Shown here: one piece after another, positions 23,778 through 32,180 of the stretch
How the letters are laid out: the number at the start of each line of letters is the position of its first letter
How positions within the stretch are numbered: the stretch's first letter is position 1
Assembly (NCBI GenBank): GCA_937880845.1
Contig: CALFLL010000070.1
Span: 1-37,973 of the forward strand
Length of the DNA: 37,973 nt
Direction: 5' to 3'
Origin: an uncultured Drancourtella sp.
GTDB taxonomy: Bacteria > Bacillota > Clostridia > Lachnospirales > Lachnospiraceae
Position numbers and translations under genes: made by a program
The notes under the pieces: generated by a model
What the model was told of the DNA's origin: nothing
Database searches by the model: none
What the model saw: only the letters and a program-made list of their open reading frames with translations

Positions 23778-25145
23778 TTAAACACACGGCATTTTTATAC
23801 GCACTTTAGCCCCATGCGTTTCAGCTGAATTTTCCAATATAAGAGATCCTCCTTGTTGCTTTAAAATAGAACTAGTAATATATAATCCCATTCCAAAGTG
23901 TAATCGCGAACTTCGGCTACTATCATCCATAAAAAATTTTTCTTGTGCGTACTTCAACGCCTCTTTAGAAAAGCCAACACCTTCGTCAATTACAGAAATT
24001 TCTAGATAATTTTCTTTCGTTTGAACTCTAATGTAAATGGTTCCATCTTCCGAAGAATACTCTAAAGCGTTATCTATAACATTCATAATAGCACGTTCCA
24101 TTAATATTACATCAATTTTCAATTTTTGAGGCATAGAAAGTACATTTATTTGTAAATGAATCTTCTTTAAGGAACATAAACCTTTTGCTTGCATTTCTAT
24201 ATGACGTAAATACTCATCTGCATTAACCTCTTCTATTTTAGATTGATATCCCACTAACACCCTAGAAATATCAATCAATAGTTTAATATAAGTATATATT
24301 TGCTCTGAACTTTCTGTAATGTATTCTGCATATAACTGTTGTTCTTCATCAAGTTTGGTTTCTCTTATCAAATCTATATTTCCTTGGATAACAGTTAATG
24401 GTGTTTTCAAATCGTGAGCAAGTGCCGCAATTTGTTCCCTTTGCAATTGTTCAGCATTCCATTGCTGCTCCAAAGATAATTTCAGATTATTTTTCATATC
24501 TTCAAAAGAACAAATCACGTCTTCAAACTCCTTAATCTTTGAATGTCCTATTTCAAAATCAAGATTTTGTTGCGCAATTTGTTTTGTTGCTTCAACCAAA
24601 GGGGAAAGCTGCAGTCGCATACCTTTCGCAAATTTCACTGTTAATATCCCACATACTGCAACACAATTTATCCCGATAAAAGCATATAATAAAATTTCTG
24701 GCGAAGGCAAATGCTGATATAACCATTCGTTTGTAAATTGTGAACCAATGTAATATTGAAGTACCACATATTCCTCTTCACGAGTAACAAGTAAATATTG
24801 TTTATTAATATTTTTACTTGTTCTTCCAGTTATTGCGTAATCTAGAGCTCGTTCCAAATCAGTGTTTTCCAAAGATGTTTCTATCACTTGGTAGTTCTTA
24901 TCCAACACTAAATACTTGCATCCCATTGGTAGCTGTATATCTGTGATATCCGGAGTTGCAGCAATAACAGGAGCTAAATTTTTAGTACTACGCTCTGAGT
25001 AATCAGCATAGGTAATAACCCCTGTACTGGCACCAATAAAAACAAGACTAAAAGGAATTGCTATCCCTATCAGTAGTCCCATCAGCAACATGCATAAAAA
25101 TTTAAAAAAGAGTATTTGCAATGATGTCGTTTTTTTTATTCCCAT
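23778..25145 (-). CDS. LanK-type sensor histidine kinase (first pair)
   Basis: 455 residues. Membrane segments near 12-38 and 160-180 flank an extracellular sensor of about 120 residues containing DITDIQLPMGCKYLVLD, similar to the other LanK. The HisKA box is AALAHDLKTPLTVIQGN near residue 242, the N-box is MNVIDNALEYSS, and the G-boxes are DEGVGFSKEAL and HFGMGLYITSSIL. It overlaps the response regulator by 10 bases. NisK-type kinases sense the mature lantibiotic; this pair sits between immunity genes and precursors. Confidence 0.9.
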   Translation of the reverse strand: MGIKKTTSLQILFFKFLCMLLMGLLIGIAIPFSLVFIGASTGVITYADYSERSTKNLAPVIAATPDITDIQLPMGCKYLVLDKNYQVIETSLENTDLERALDYAITGRTSKNINKQYLLVTREEEYVVLQYYIGSQFTNEWLYQHLPSPEILLYAFIGINCVAVCGILTVKFAKGMRLQLSPLVEATKQIAQQNLDFEIGHSKIKEFEDVICSFEDMKNNLKLSLEQQWNAEQLQREQIAALAHDLKTPLTVIQGNIDLIRETKLDEEQQLYAEYITESSEQIYTYIKLLIDISRVLVGYQSKIEEVNADEYLRHIEMQAKGLCSLKKIHLQINVLSMPQKLKIDVILMERAIMNVIDNALEYSSEDGTIYIRVQTKENYLEISVIDEGVGFSKEALKYAQEKFFMDDSSRSSRLHFGMGLYITSSILKQQGGSLILENSAETHGAKVRIKMPCV

Positions 25146-25795
25146 TTATACCCAATCCCCCAAACTGTTACTATTGGCTGAACATCCATCTTCCCCAATT
25201 TTGCCCGTATATTTTTAATATGAGTTGAAATAGTAGAATTATCGCTGTCACCGTCTAAGCTAAAAACAGCTTCATAAATTTGTTCTTTTGAGAATACCTG
25301 CCCTTTATTTCTAGCAAGATATTCACAAATCAGAAATTCACTTTTAGTTAGTGAAGCAGCTATATTATCTACTAGTAATTCTTTTGCTGATAAATCAATT
25401 TTTATTCGATCAAAAGAAAGCGCCGTATGCCGTTCTCTATGTTCACGACGTAAATGTGCATTTACTCTTGCTCGCAATTCTGTAATTCGAAATGGTTTTA
25501 TCAAATAATCATCAGCTCCCAATCCAAGACCAAGTGTGATATCACTTTCTTCTATCTTCGCTGTCAAAAAGAGAATCGGGCAGTCTACCAAAGAACGTAT
25601 TCTATCGCAATAAGAAAAACCATCTATGTCAGGCATCATAATATCTAATATAATTAAATCATATTTGTTCAGTTTATCAAAAGGTACCTGCATTGCAGAT
25701 GTATAGGCAGTAACAATATGCCCATCTTTTTGTAGTCCATTTTTTACAAGTTCTAAAATAGATTGCTCATCATCCACCATAAGAATTTCTGCCAT
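25136..25795 (-). CDS. LanR-type OmpR-family response regulator (first pair)
   Basis: 219 residues. Receiver with MAEILMVDDEQSI, phospho-acceptor in DLIILDIMMPDIDG and Lys in YLIKPFR. Winged-helix domain from about 125 (SLTKSEFLICEYLARNKGQV, STISTHIKNIRAKL, GIGYKWE). AAAGGAGATAGG precedes the ATG. A 60-base gap separates it from the LanI gene upstream, where TATACT suggests a local promoter. Confidence 0.92.
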   Translation of the reverse strand: MAEILMVDDEQSILELVKNGLQKDGHIVTAYTSAMQVPFDKLNKYDLIILDIMMPDIDGFSYCDRIRSLVDCPILFLTAKIEESDITLGLGLGADDYLIKPFRITELRARVNAHLRREHRERHTALSFDRIKIDLSAKELLVDNIAASLTKSEFLICEYLARNKGQVFSKEQIYEAVFSLDGDSDNSTISTHIKNIRAKLGKMDVQPIVTVWGIGYKWE

Positions 25796-25856
25796 ATTAT
25801 CCTATCTCCTTTCATTGCTTTTAAGTATAGCATATTTTATAATGACAGAAAAGTAA

Positions 25857-26663
25857 TCATTGCCGATTTGCAATATAGTAACTATTATTTACCATGACTG
25901 CAACGGCTTCGTCTTTATCAATCCCATAGATTTCATAGACATCTTTATAAATCCACTGTTTTCTGCCTTGATTGGAATTTTCCCCAGCCCAATCAAATTT
26001 TTTTAAATCGTCTTTAGATAGAGGACGTTTCGTTTCGGTATCAAATGTAACATTTTCTGCTAAGATATCAATATAATTTCCTAATTCATCATCTGATACT
26101 AAATCAGATGTTATTTGATAAATGTTCCCATTAAAAAGGATCTGTGTTGCATTCTCAGGATTAATTTTTACTTTATCATTCGTAGATTTTGCAATTTCTC
26201 TAAAATCAAAAACTGTATCTGTATCCTTAATATTTTTATTCATCACTGCTTTATGATACGCTCCATTTACGTCTACGATCAAGTAAGTATCCGTGTTTGG
26301 AGCTGCATATACATTCAAAAAAGAAATCGTATATGCAGCTTCTGGAATTGCATCTGCCAAATCAGATAATGTCTGAAACGTAGCATCTTCCTTATTTTCA
26401 TGAAATAAAACTTTTCCAGTTTCATCTATAGCTACTATTTGCCGGATATATCCAACCCACTCACCAAGACCACTATTTGAAACAGTTTCATCTAAAATGG
26501 TATAGTTATTATTTAAATAAGAAAACTGCGTCACATTATCCTTATTCAAATAACATGGTACTTTGTCGCTAGAATATTCTTCTATTTTTTCCTGTAAAGT
26601 GCAACCCCAAAGAGGAATGCACAACGCACAAACTATCATTATAATTATCGTCTTTTTATTCAT
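25857..26663 (-). CDS. nsoI: LanI (NisI-like) immunity lipoprotein
   Basis: 268 residues with a lipobox, IPLWGC, so it is lipid-anchored at Cys21 and faces outside. The C-terminal half matches my memory of NisI clearly: ITSDLVSDDELGNYIDILAE against ISDTTVSDEELGEYQDVLAE, then SNQGRKQWIYKDVYEI against SKQSRTEWDYGEIHSI, ending ...NNSYYIAN. NisI binds nisin at the cell surface and protects the producer. It overlaps lanG by 8 bases and has GGGAGGG upstream. It lies with F-E-G in one immunity operon. Confidence 0.88.
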   Translation of the reverse strand: MNKKTIIIMIVCALCIPLWGCTLQEKIEEYSSDKVPCYLNKDNVTQFSYLNNNYTILDETVSNSGLGEWVGYIRQIVAIDETGKVLFHENKEDATFQTLSDLADAIPEAAYTISFLNVYAAPNTDTYLIVDVNGAYHKAVMNKNIKDTDTVFDFREIAKSTNDKVKINPENATQILFNGNIYQITSDLVSDDELGNYIDILAENVTFDTETKRPLSKDDLKKFDWAGENSNQGRKQWIYKDVYEIYGIDKDEAVAVMVNNSYYIANRQ

Positions 26664-27387
26664 AAGTCTTTCGTCCCTCCCAATGAGAAAACCATAATAA
26701 AATCAGTCCTACACTCACCATCGTTAACAGGGCAATCCATATCCACTCTGTTATATGGGCAAAAAATTGAGATTGCAAAATATCTTGCACCCAATTTATA
26801 GACCAAGCAAAAGGAATGTATCTTGCTACGCCTTTCAACTCAACATTACTATACAAAATACACTGCAAGCTTTCAAACACTCCCCAAAATAAAGAAACTC
26901 CCAAACCAAATTTAAAACTGAGAAACAAGTGCAAAATATAAATTATGAAATTACAACCTGCTATTCCCAGAACAGCCTTAATTAAAGTTGCAACTTGTAG
27001 TGTAGCAACTATCCCTAAAAAATATAGCCCCAATATAAATAACAGAAATAAAATAAATAATGCAAAAATTCCCATACCATAAAGATACATCAATTTTGCA
27101 ACTATAATTTTACATCTATTAGGTTCAGCAAGTAACGTCTGGAAATGTGCTGCTCGTTCTTCTAATGTAATATTTAAACTAACAATACCACTTATCAGCA
27201 ATGGAAATACCGTCACTGTAAGTTCTAATATCATTTTGAGTTTTTTCTCATCTTCCACATTACCATACAAAAAATAATAAATGATAAATATTGCTGCTCC
27301 CAAAATAGGAAAGCATAAATGTAGCATTCTAAAAGATGTATGTTTTACTTTCTCCCGTTCAGAACGAATCGCATCAATAACACTCAC
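26656..27387 (-). CDS. nsoG: LanG immunity ABC permease
   Basis: 243 residues with about six membrane segments (near 22-40, 55-72, 100-125, 130-155, 160-180, 215-235) and a cytoplasmic start SVIDAIRSEREKVKHTSFR, typical of LanG/BcrB-like ABC-2 permeases. Four bases separate it from lanE and it overlaps lanI. With LanF and LanE it expels lantibiotic from the membrane. Confidence 0.87.
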   Translation of the reverse strand: MSVIDAIRSEREKVKHTSFRMLHLCFPILGAAIFIIYYFLYGNVEDEKKLKMILELTVTVFPLLISGIVSLNITLEERAAHFQTLLAEPNRCKIIVAKLMYLYGMGIFALFILFLLFILGLYFLGIVATLQVATLIKAVLGIAGCNFIIYILHLFLSFKFGLGVSLFWGVFESLQCILYSNVELKGVARYIPFAWSINWVQDILQSQFFAHITEWIWIALLTMVSVGLILLWFSHWEGRKTYE

Positions 27388-27391
27388 TTTT

Positions 27392-28111
27392 CTACCTCCC
27401 TTTTGAAAAATTCTTTACATCTATATAAGAAAAAATACCAAATAAAAGTATTGAGAGTGCAATGGAAATCAAAGCTATAACAGAAAAGCCATAGTCTCCT
27501 GCAAAAGTACCATTTAATTCAATTCCCATAAGCGGCTCAGCCAATTTCGCAGCATAGCAATATGGTACTAACCACCAAAAGTTAGTATTTCCTAGCATGA
27601 TAGGTAAAAATATTCCAAGAATAGTGTTTAGAACTACTGGTAAAAATAGTCCTGTCTTACGTGTTAGGTAAAAGCATAAAGGTATTTGCCAAATTGATGC
27701 ACAGATAATCCCAATACTGCCAATAATGATTTGTGATAAGGAATACACTGCCGTCGCCGGAGAAATAATATTGCTAATGGATATAAGTAATGCTAAATAT
27801 ATTGCCGCGATGAATAATTTTTCTACCAGAATAACGCTTTTTGAAACTTCAAATTTTGAAAGGTCCATAGGCATAGAAAATACAGAATAGTATTTGCCCG
27901 CATTTTCTTCTCTTCGATGTGATAAAGAACATAAAATTGCAATTGTACCAGGAAGCAAAAACGCATACCACCAATAAAACGCCATATATTGATACCCTAA
28001 AAAGCCACCAACAATCCATGCAAAAATAGCAGTAATTAGCGGAATGAAAAAAAGAAGTTTATTTGCCATTGTTCTCTTGAATTTTAAATGTTCAGATTTT
28101 AAATAATTCAT
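27392..28111 (-). CDS. nsoE: LanE immunity ABC permease
   Basis: 239 residues. Begins MNYLKSEHLKFKRTMANKLL, the standard start of LanE/MutE permeases, then six membrane segments, with SHRREENAGKYYSVFSMPMDLSKFEVSKS between the second and third. Only 3 bases separate it from lanF. It forms the permease of the immunity exporter together with LanG. Confidence 0.88.
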   Translation of the reverse strand: MNYLKSEHLKFKRTMANKLLFFIPLITAIFAWIVGGFLGYQYMAFYWWYAFLLPGTIAILCSLSHRREENAGKYYSVFSMPMDLSKFEVSKSVILVEKLFIAAIYLALLISISNIISPATAVYSLSQIIIGSIGIICASIWQIPLCFYLTRKTGLFLPVVLNTILGIFLPIMLGNTNFWWLVPYCYAAKLAEPLMGIELNGTFAGDYGFSVIALISIALSILLFGIFSYIDVKNFSKGR

Positions 28112-28114
28112 ATC

Positions 28115-28816
28115 TTAATCCTCCCTATGGTTGCTTTTTACAATGTCCATAAAAAGCTGTTCTAGATTATCATTTCTATCAAATTTTCCTTCATATCCTA
28201 AAATACCCCCTGCGATGATTCCTATATGATCAGCTGTTTGCTGTACTTCAGAAAGAATATGACTTGACAAGATGACAGTAATACCTTTTTCTGGAAAAGA
28301 GCGGATAAGTTCTCTAAGTTCTTCAATTCCAACTGGATCAAGTCCGTTAGTTGGCTCATCCAGAATCAGTAATTTGGGATTATTCAATAATGCAATCGCA
28401 ATTCCGAGTCGCTGCTTCATACCAAGCGAAAACTGCCCAGTTCTTTTTTTGCCGGTCCCTGTTAAACTAACAATTTGTAACACTTCGTCAATTCTTTTAT
28501 CAGACAGTCCCAAAATATTTGTTCGAACTTTTAAATTTTCATAAGCGGTTAAATTCTCGTAAAGTGGTGGCATTTCAATTAGTGCTCCAATATGTTTCAA
28601 ATCATTCCTATTCCATGCGTGACCGTCAAATTCAATATTTCCAGAGGTTGGCTTCAAAATGCCTGTAATCATTTTTAGTATCGTAGATTTTCCAGCTCCA
28701 TTTGGTCCGAGCAATCCATAAATAGAATTTTCTTCAATATTCAACGATATGTTAGTTACAACCTCCTGTCCATTGAAAGATTTACAAAGATTCGTTGTTT
28801 TTAAAATTTTGTTCAT
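28115..28816 (-). CDS. nsoF: LanF immunity ABC ATPase
   Basis: 233 residues. Walker A GLLGPNGAGKST, signature FSLGMKQRLGIAIALL, Walker B LLILDEPTNGLD, switch His in LSSHIL. The loop before the helical domain reads IGALIEMPPLYENLT, with Glu in place of the usual Gln: the E-loop that marks LanF-type lantibiotic transporters. It is the first gene of F-E-G-I; AAAGGATG precedes the ATG. Confidence 0.93.
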   Translation of the reverse strand: MNKILKTTNLCKSFNGQEVVTNISLNIEENSIYGLLGPNGAGKSTILKMITGILKPTSGNIEFDGHAWNRNDLKHIGALIEMPPLYENLTAYENLKVRTNILGLSDKRIDEVLQIVSLTGTGKKRTGQFSLGMKQRLGIAIALLNNPKLLILDEPTNGLDPVGIEELRELIRSFPEKGITVILSSHILSEVQQTADHIGIIAGGILGYEGKFDRNDNLEQLFMDIVKSNHRED

Positions 28817-28846
28817 TTATATCATCCTTTCTGCTATTTTTAGTAA

Positions 28847-28880
28847 ATGATAGCAGTCAATTTTGAAGATTTTATAAAGA
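28847..28880 (-). promoter_or_regulatory. Possible LanR-type box before lanF
   Basis: Minus-strand TCT-N8-TCT (28880-28878 and 28869-28867) followed after 14 bases by a -10-like TATCAT (28852-28847). The TCT-N8-TCT pattern is that of nisin-type promoters; here it lacks the TTGATA seen before A1 and B. Confidence 0.45.
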
Positions 28881-29130
28881 TATTTCATTTTTATAAAATT
28901 GTTTTTTATTACCATAAATTCTCTTCAAATTCCTATAGATATAAACAGTAATTTTCGATGATTGAAATATAGAACTTTTAATCCATAAATTTACCAGCAA
29001 AAAATCTCTCTTTCCTCTCTTTAATCTCCGGATTAAGTTATTTATGTTATTTAAAATAATCCAACCATCTTCAGATTACCTTTTATTTAGTCTGTATAAT
29101 ATTATTATTTGTTATTAAATCGTCCAAACA

Positions 29131-29166
29131 CAAAACGGATATGCTTTCAATAACATATCCGCTTCT
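29131..29166 (-). terminator. Intrinsic terminator after the sigma/hydrolase operon
   Basis: Stem CGGATATG / CATATCCG with a 10-base loop, followed by TTTTGTGTTTGG on the minus strand. The remaining gap 28881-29130 is AT-rich and shows no gene I can support. Confidence 0.6.
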
Positions 29167-29169
29167 AAC

Positions 29170-29299
29170 GCCTTCAATCAATAAGAAATACTTCCCCTGT
29201 ATTTCTTTCATGTTCCATAATATTCAATTATTCTAATTCCCTTACCATGACCTCTAATCCCACTAGTGTAAAGATATATTGATATTCTTTTAAAATCAT
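29170..29299 (-). pseudogene. Remnant of a LysR-type regulator N terminus
   Basis: Right after the hydrolase stop, an ATG at 29299 opens MILKEYQYIFTLVGLE, the typical first residues of a LysR regulator, then runs to an in-frame stop after VMVRELE. The same frame continues LNIMEHERNTGEVFLID before a second stop, recalling the LysR pattern LE-x-ELN-x-x-x-FERNTG-x-V-x-LT. The HTH middle is deleted. This reading is from short similarity only. Confidence 0.42.
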
Positions 29300-29304
29300 A
29301 ATAG

Positions 29305-30294
29305 TTATCTGCTTCCTATCCACTGTGTAGTTCTTTCAACAATTGCCTTCTTCTGTTCAAAATGTAAATAGTGAGAACCTTCTAGCAAAATTACTTTTCC
29401 ATTTTCTTTATCTGCTATAATATCCCTATGTAGTTGTTCCCACTGTGGCATAGTCTTGCAATTCTCTTTTGAAACAAATTCCAATATTGGTATTTCTCTT
29501 GGAATCTTCATATCCTCCACTACTTCCATATTTTTTTCAAGATTTTTCATTTCTGCCATAACCGTTGCGTTATATCCTTTATCCAGCGTTAATATGCGGA
29601 AAACTTCCCATTCCTTCTCTGAATATAGGTACTGCGGATCTGCATACACAACTTTCTTTGGATTGTTTATAGAAAGCAACCTTGTAACTCCCGTTATATT
29701 GACTATCTTCTGAGTATACGCAGATATTTGATTGAGCAACTGTACACTGACTGGAAAAGGATTATTTTCTTTACTTGTCATTTTCGGAACTGATGGATCA
29801 ATCCCTATAATTCCTTTAATTTCATTTGGATATATCTGGCTCCAATACAAACTATATATCCCTGATATGGAATGCCCCATTAGATAGTATTCCTCTTCTC
29901 CTAAGTTTTTTACACATTCATGAAGTTCTTCTACGATATTTTCAATCGTCCGGTCACGCTTTGTTCCATCAGATAATCCATATCCAAATGGCTCAATCGT
30001 AATCACCTTGTATTTTTTAGCTAATTCACTTGCTAAAGGTTTAAATTCTAAAATAGGCGACGGTTCACCCAAACCAGGAAGCAAGATAATCGGAGGACCG
30101 TCATGTTCCGCTCCGGCAATCTCCACAACCATACTTTTTCCATCTATTTGCACACTGTTTCCATACGCATCTTTTATTTTGTATTCATCTATTTTCTTAC
30201 ATATAGTGTTCCATATAATTCCCAATAAAATGAATATAATGGTAATACCTATAATCCATTTTATAATGATCCATATTTTTTTCTTTCGCTTCAT
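29305..30294 (-). CDS. Membrane-anchored alpha/beta hydrolase
   Basis: 329 residues. An N-terminal membrane segment (about 8-28, WIIIKWIIGITIIFILLGII) anchors an outward-facing alpha/beta hydrolase. The oxyanion region is PPIILLPGLGEPSP, the nucleophile elbow is LMGHSISGIYSL (Ser about 143), the acid is probably in the region after KIPREIPILEFVS, and the His is in LEGSHYLHFEQ near residue 306. It directly follows the small secreted protein (TAA then ATG). Its last 27 codons recur at 9486-9567. Substrate unknown; an esterase, amidase or peptide-directed enzyme is possible. Confidence 0.85.
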   Translation of the reverse strand: MKRKKKIWIIIKWIIGITIIFILLGIIWNTICKKIDEYKIKDAYGNSVQIDGKSMVVEIAGAEHDGPPIILLPGLGEPSPILEFKPLASELAKKYKVITIEPFGYGLSDGTKRDRTIENIVEELHECVKNLGEEEYYLMGHSISGIYSLYWSQIYPNEIKGIIGIDPSVPKMTSKENNPFPVSVQLLNQISAYTQKIVNITGVTRLLSINNPKKVVYADPQYLYSEKEWEVFRILTLDKGYNATVMAEMKNLEKNMEVVEDMKIPREIPILEFVSKENCKTMPQWEQLHRDIIADKENGKVILLEGSHYLHFEQKKAIVERTTQWIGSR

Positions 30295-30711
30295 TTAAAA
30301 ATTCAAACTCCCTCCTGTAATACTAATTGTACTAGAAGATTTATTTGTTATATAGAATTTATAATATCCTGTACTTCTAATTGTAAATGTGGGACTGTGA
30401 CTTTTTCCTGTTCCACTATACTTTTTTGTTCTGACACCATTTGAATTTTTATATCCCATTTCAACACTTCCTGATGCTTTCAAACTAATAGAAAAACTTA
30501 TCTTAGTCCCACCCGGAACGTAAAATGCCATCCCATCATTATCAATAATATTAATGGTTTCTCCTGCACTCAACGCTGTACTTGAAATTCCCATCCTCTC
30601 ACTTTGCTGATGCATAGTATTTGATTGAGGTTCCGCTGCCTGTACAGAAGTACTATTTGTTGTCATAACCAAAAGAGCCATTATTGCTATTACTTTTTTT
30701 ACTTTCTTCAT
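30295..30711 (-). CDS. Small secreted protein, 138 aa
   Basis: Signal peptide (KKVIAIMALLVMTTNSTSVQA, cleavage near residue 26) followed by a Ser/Thr/Gly-rich domain that looks all-beta: AGETINIIDNDGMAFYVPGGTKISFSI, then SPTFTIRSTGYYKFYITN. This pattern recalls small beta-sandwich domains of secreted Clostridia proteins. No cysteines are present. It overlaps the anti-sigma gene by 4 bases (ATGA) and abuts the hydrolase gene, so all belong to one operon under the ECF sigma factor. Confidence 0.78.
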   Translation of the reverse strand: MKKVKKVIAIMALLVMTTNSTSVQAAEPQSNTMHQQSERMGISSTALSAGETINIIDNDGMAFYVPGGTKISFSISLKASGSVEMGYKNSNGVRTKKYSGTGKSHSPTFTIRSTGYYKFYITNKSSSTISITGGSLNF

Positions 30712-31421
30712 TTCTCCATACTCTCCTTTACTATATGATAATTAAGAATAATTCGATCGCTTGATATATTTTTGAAATATGGAAAATATTCTCTCTGCGT
30801 TCCCCCTTTCAGCCAAACTTCATACTGTTCGACCTCAACAGTATCTACTTTAAATGGCTTTCCATTTTCAATATATCCTATTTCAAACGTATGTCCAGGC
30901 TGTTTATTCATGTTCTCCTGCTTGACACTTATTTTGACCTTTTCATTCTCTTCTAGAAAAATCCCCTTTCCTTGATCCTGTAAAATCAGCATTGTACCAT
31001 TTTCTACATATATTTGTTGATCAGCTGTATAAAAATCTGTCTGTATTTCTAAAATATGTTTTGCAATAGGAATACCATTTTGATATAAACAGTCTTTATT
31101 AAGCAATTCTGTTTGAATATCAATCACTATCTTCTCTTCTTCTGTATCTGATTCGTAGAGCGTATGCTCTTCTACCAGGTTTTCTATTTTTTCTACTTTC
31201 CCACCTGGATCCAAAAGAGTTTTCGCCAAAACAATGCTGCCGGTCACCAAACATATTGTGCCAACTGCAGCTACTGATTTTAAAAAATAGGACTGTTTTT
31301 TTCGACGAATAATCTTTTTATATACCATATCCTGAATATCTGTGAGATTGTCTATGTCAGTTCTTTCCTTTGTTAATATCTCAACCGAATTATCCAACAT
31401 CTCACTAATCTTGATTTTCAT
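30708..31421 (-). CDS. Anti-sigma factor (single-span membrane protein)
   Basis: 237 residues. The cytoplasmic N-terminal 40 residues (MKIKISEMLDNSVEIL... DMVYKKIIRRKKQSYFLK) should hold the sigma factor; one membrane segment follows (about 43-62, SVAAVGTICLVTGSIVLA), then an extracellular domain of about 170 residues. GGAGGGG precedes the ATG at 31421, so the longer reading to 31451 is rejected. It overlaps the sigma gene by 17 bases. The layout matches ECF sigma/anti-sigma pairs of Firmicutes. Confidence 0.82.
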   Translation of the reverse strand: MKIKISEMLDNSVEILTKERTDIDNLTDIQDMVYKKIIRRKKQSYFLKSVAAVGTICLVTGSIVLAKTLLDPGGKVEKIENLVEEHTLYESDTEEEKIVIDIQTELLNKDCLYQNGIPIAKHILEIQTDFYTADQQIYVENGTMLILQDQGKGIFLEENEKVKISVKQENMNKQPGHTFEIGYIENGKPFKVDTVEVEQYEVWLKGGTQREYFPYFKNISSDRIILNYHIVKESMEK

Positions 31422-31971
31422 AAACCGTATACCCCTCCTCACGCAAAGCATGACGCAAAGTTTCCCTGCCTCTTCGAAGTCTGGTTTTTATGGTCTGTGG
31501 ATTCATATTAAGTTGTAATGCGATTTCTTCTATTTTAAAATATCTATAATAATATAAAAGAAAGATTTCCTGATCCATCGGCTTTAATTTCTGAAGAAGT
31601 TTCTGAATAATCCTCTGTTGTTCCTTTTGCTCCATGAGTTTTTCGGCCTGGTTATCAATTAAAACCACATCATCATAAAGTTCCAGATTCCAATTTTTAA
31701 TTGCACGTATTTTATCTTTTGCCTTATTCCTTGCAATCATACCTATATATGCTTTAATACTGGTGTATTTTTCATAATCAATTCTTTCAGCAGTATTCCA
31801 TAAAGAGATAAATACATCTGATGCTACTTCTTCCACATCTTCGTTTGTACCTTTCCCCGCAAGTATTTCTTTTGAAATCGTAGTGACATATGCACCATAT
31901 TTCTTCATAATCTCTTCTAAAGCCTTTTCGTTCTTTCTCTGTAGTTGTTTTAATAACTTTCTTTCCTTCAT
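31405..31971 (-). CDS. ECF-type RNA polymerase sigma factor
   Basis: 188 residues. Region 2 is visible in EDVEEVASDVFISLWNTAERID and YIGMIARNKAKDKIR; region 4 in MDQEIFLLYYYRYFKIEEIALQLNMNPQTIKTRLRRGRETLR. Start: a TTG reading to 32004 would begin upstream of the likely transcription start of the ECF promoter at 32005-32031, so the ATG at 31971 (AGGA upstream) is chosen. It heads the sigma/anti-sigma/secreted/hydrolase operon and very likely controls itself. Confidence 0.9.
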   Translation of the reverse strand: MKERKLLKQLQRKNEKALEEIMKKYGAYVTTISKEILAGKGTNEDVEEVASDVFISLWNTAERIDYEKYTSIKAYIGMIARNKAKDKIRAIKNWNLELYDDVVLIDNQAEKLMEQKEQQRIIQKLLQKLKPMDQEIFLLYYYRYFKIEEIALQLNMNPQTIKTRLRRGRETLRHALREEGYTVYENQD

Positions 31972-32004
31972 TCGTAAGAATCCTGATTTTTGTTTTTGTA
32001 CCAA

Positions 32005-32031
32005 TACGTAAAATTCATAATTCAGGTTTCA
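32005..32031 (-). promoter_or_regulatory. ECF-type promoter for the sigma operon
   Basis: Minus-strand TGAAAC (32031-32026), 17-base spacer, CGTA (32008-32005), fitting the TGAAAC-N16/17-CGT pattern of SigV/SigX/SigM-type ECF promoters. It lies 34 bases before the sigma ATG, implying autoregulation. Confidence 0.62.
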
Positions 32032-32119
32032 AAAAAGAGGAGATATTTTATAATATTTTTTTCAAAGATTATTTATTTTTCAATCTATCTTAAATCTTAA
32101 CAACACTTTTGAATAAAAA

Positions 32120-32147
32120 AATAAGAAGACTTAACAGCCTCCTTATT
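32120..32147 (-). terminator. Terminator after the last RumC-type precursor
   Basis: Stem AATAAGGAG / CTTCTTATT with a 10-base loop, then TTTTTT on the minus strand, about 33 bases past the final precursor stop. It separates the RumC locus from the sigma operon. Confidence 0.78.
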
Positions 32148-32180
32148 CTTTATTATTCTATTTGCTATGTAAATACATCT

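Noticed and set aside
22951..23828. Long plus-strand ORFs of 142 and 248 residues with repeated cysteine-rich segments
   Set aside because: They are the antisense of the three tandem nisin-like precursor genes; the repeats come from the 194-bp duplication, and no ribosome binding site supports them.
31972..32004. Longer TTG start for the sigma factor
   Set aside because: It would lie upstream of the predicted transcription start of the ECF promoter; the ATG at 31971 fits.
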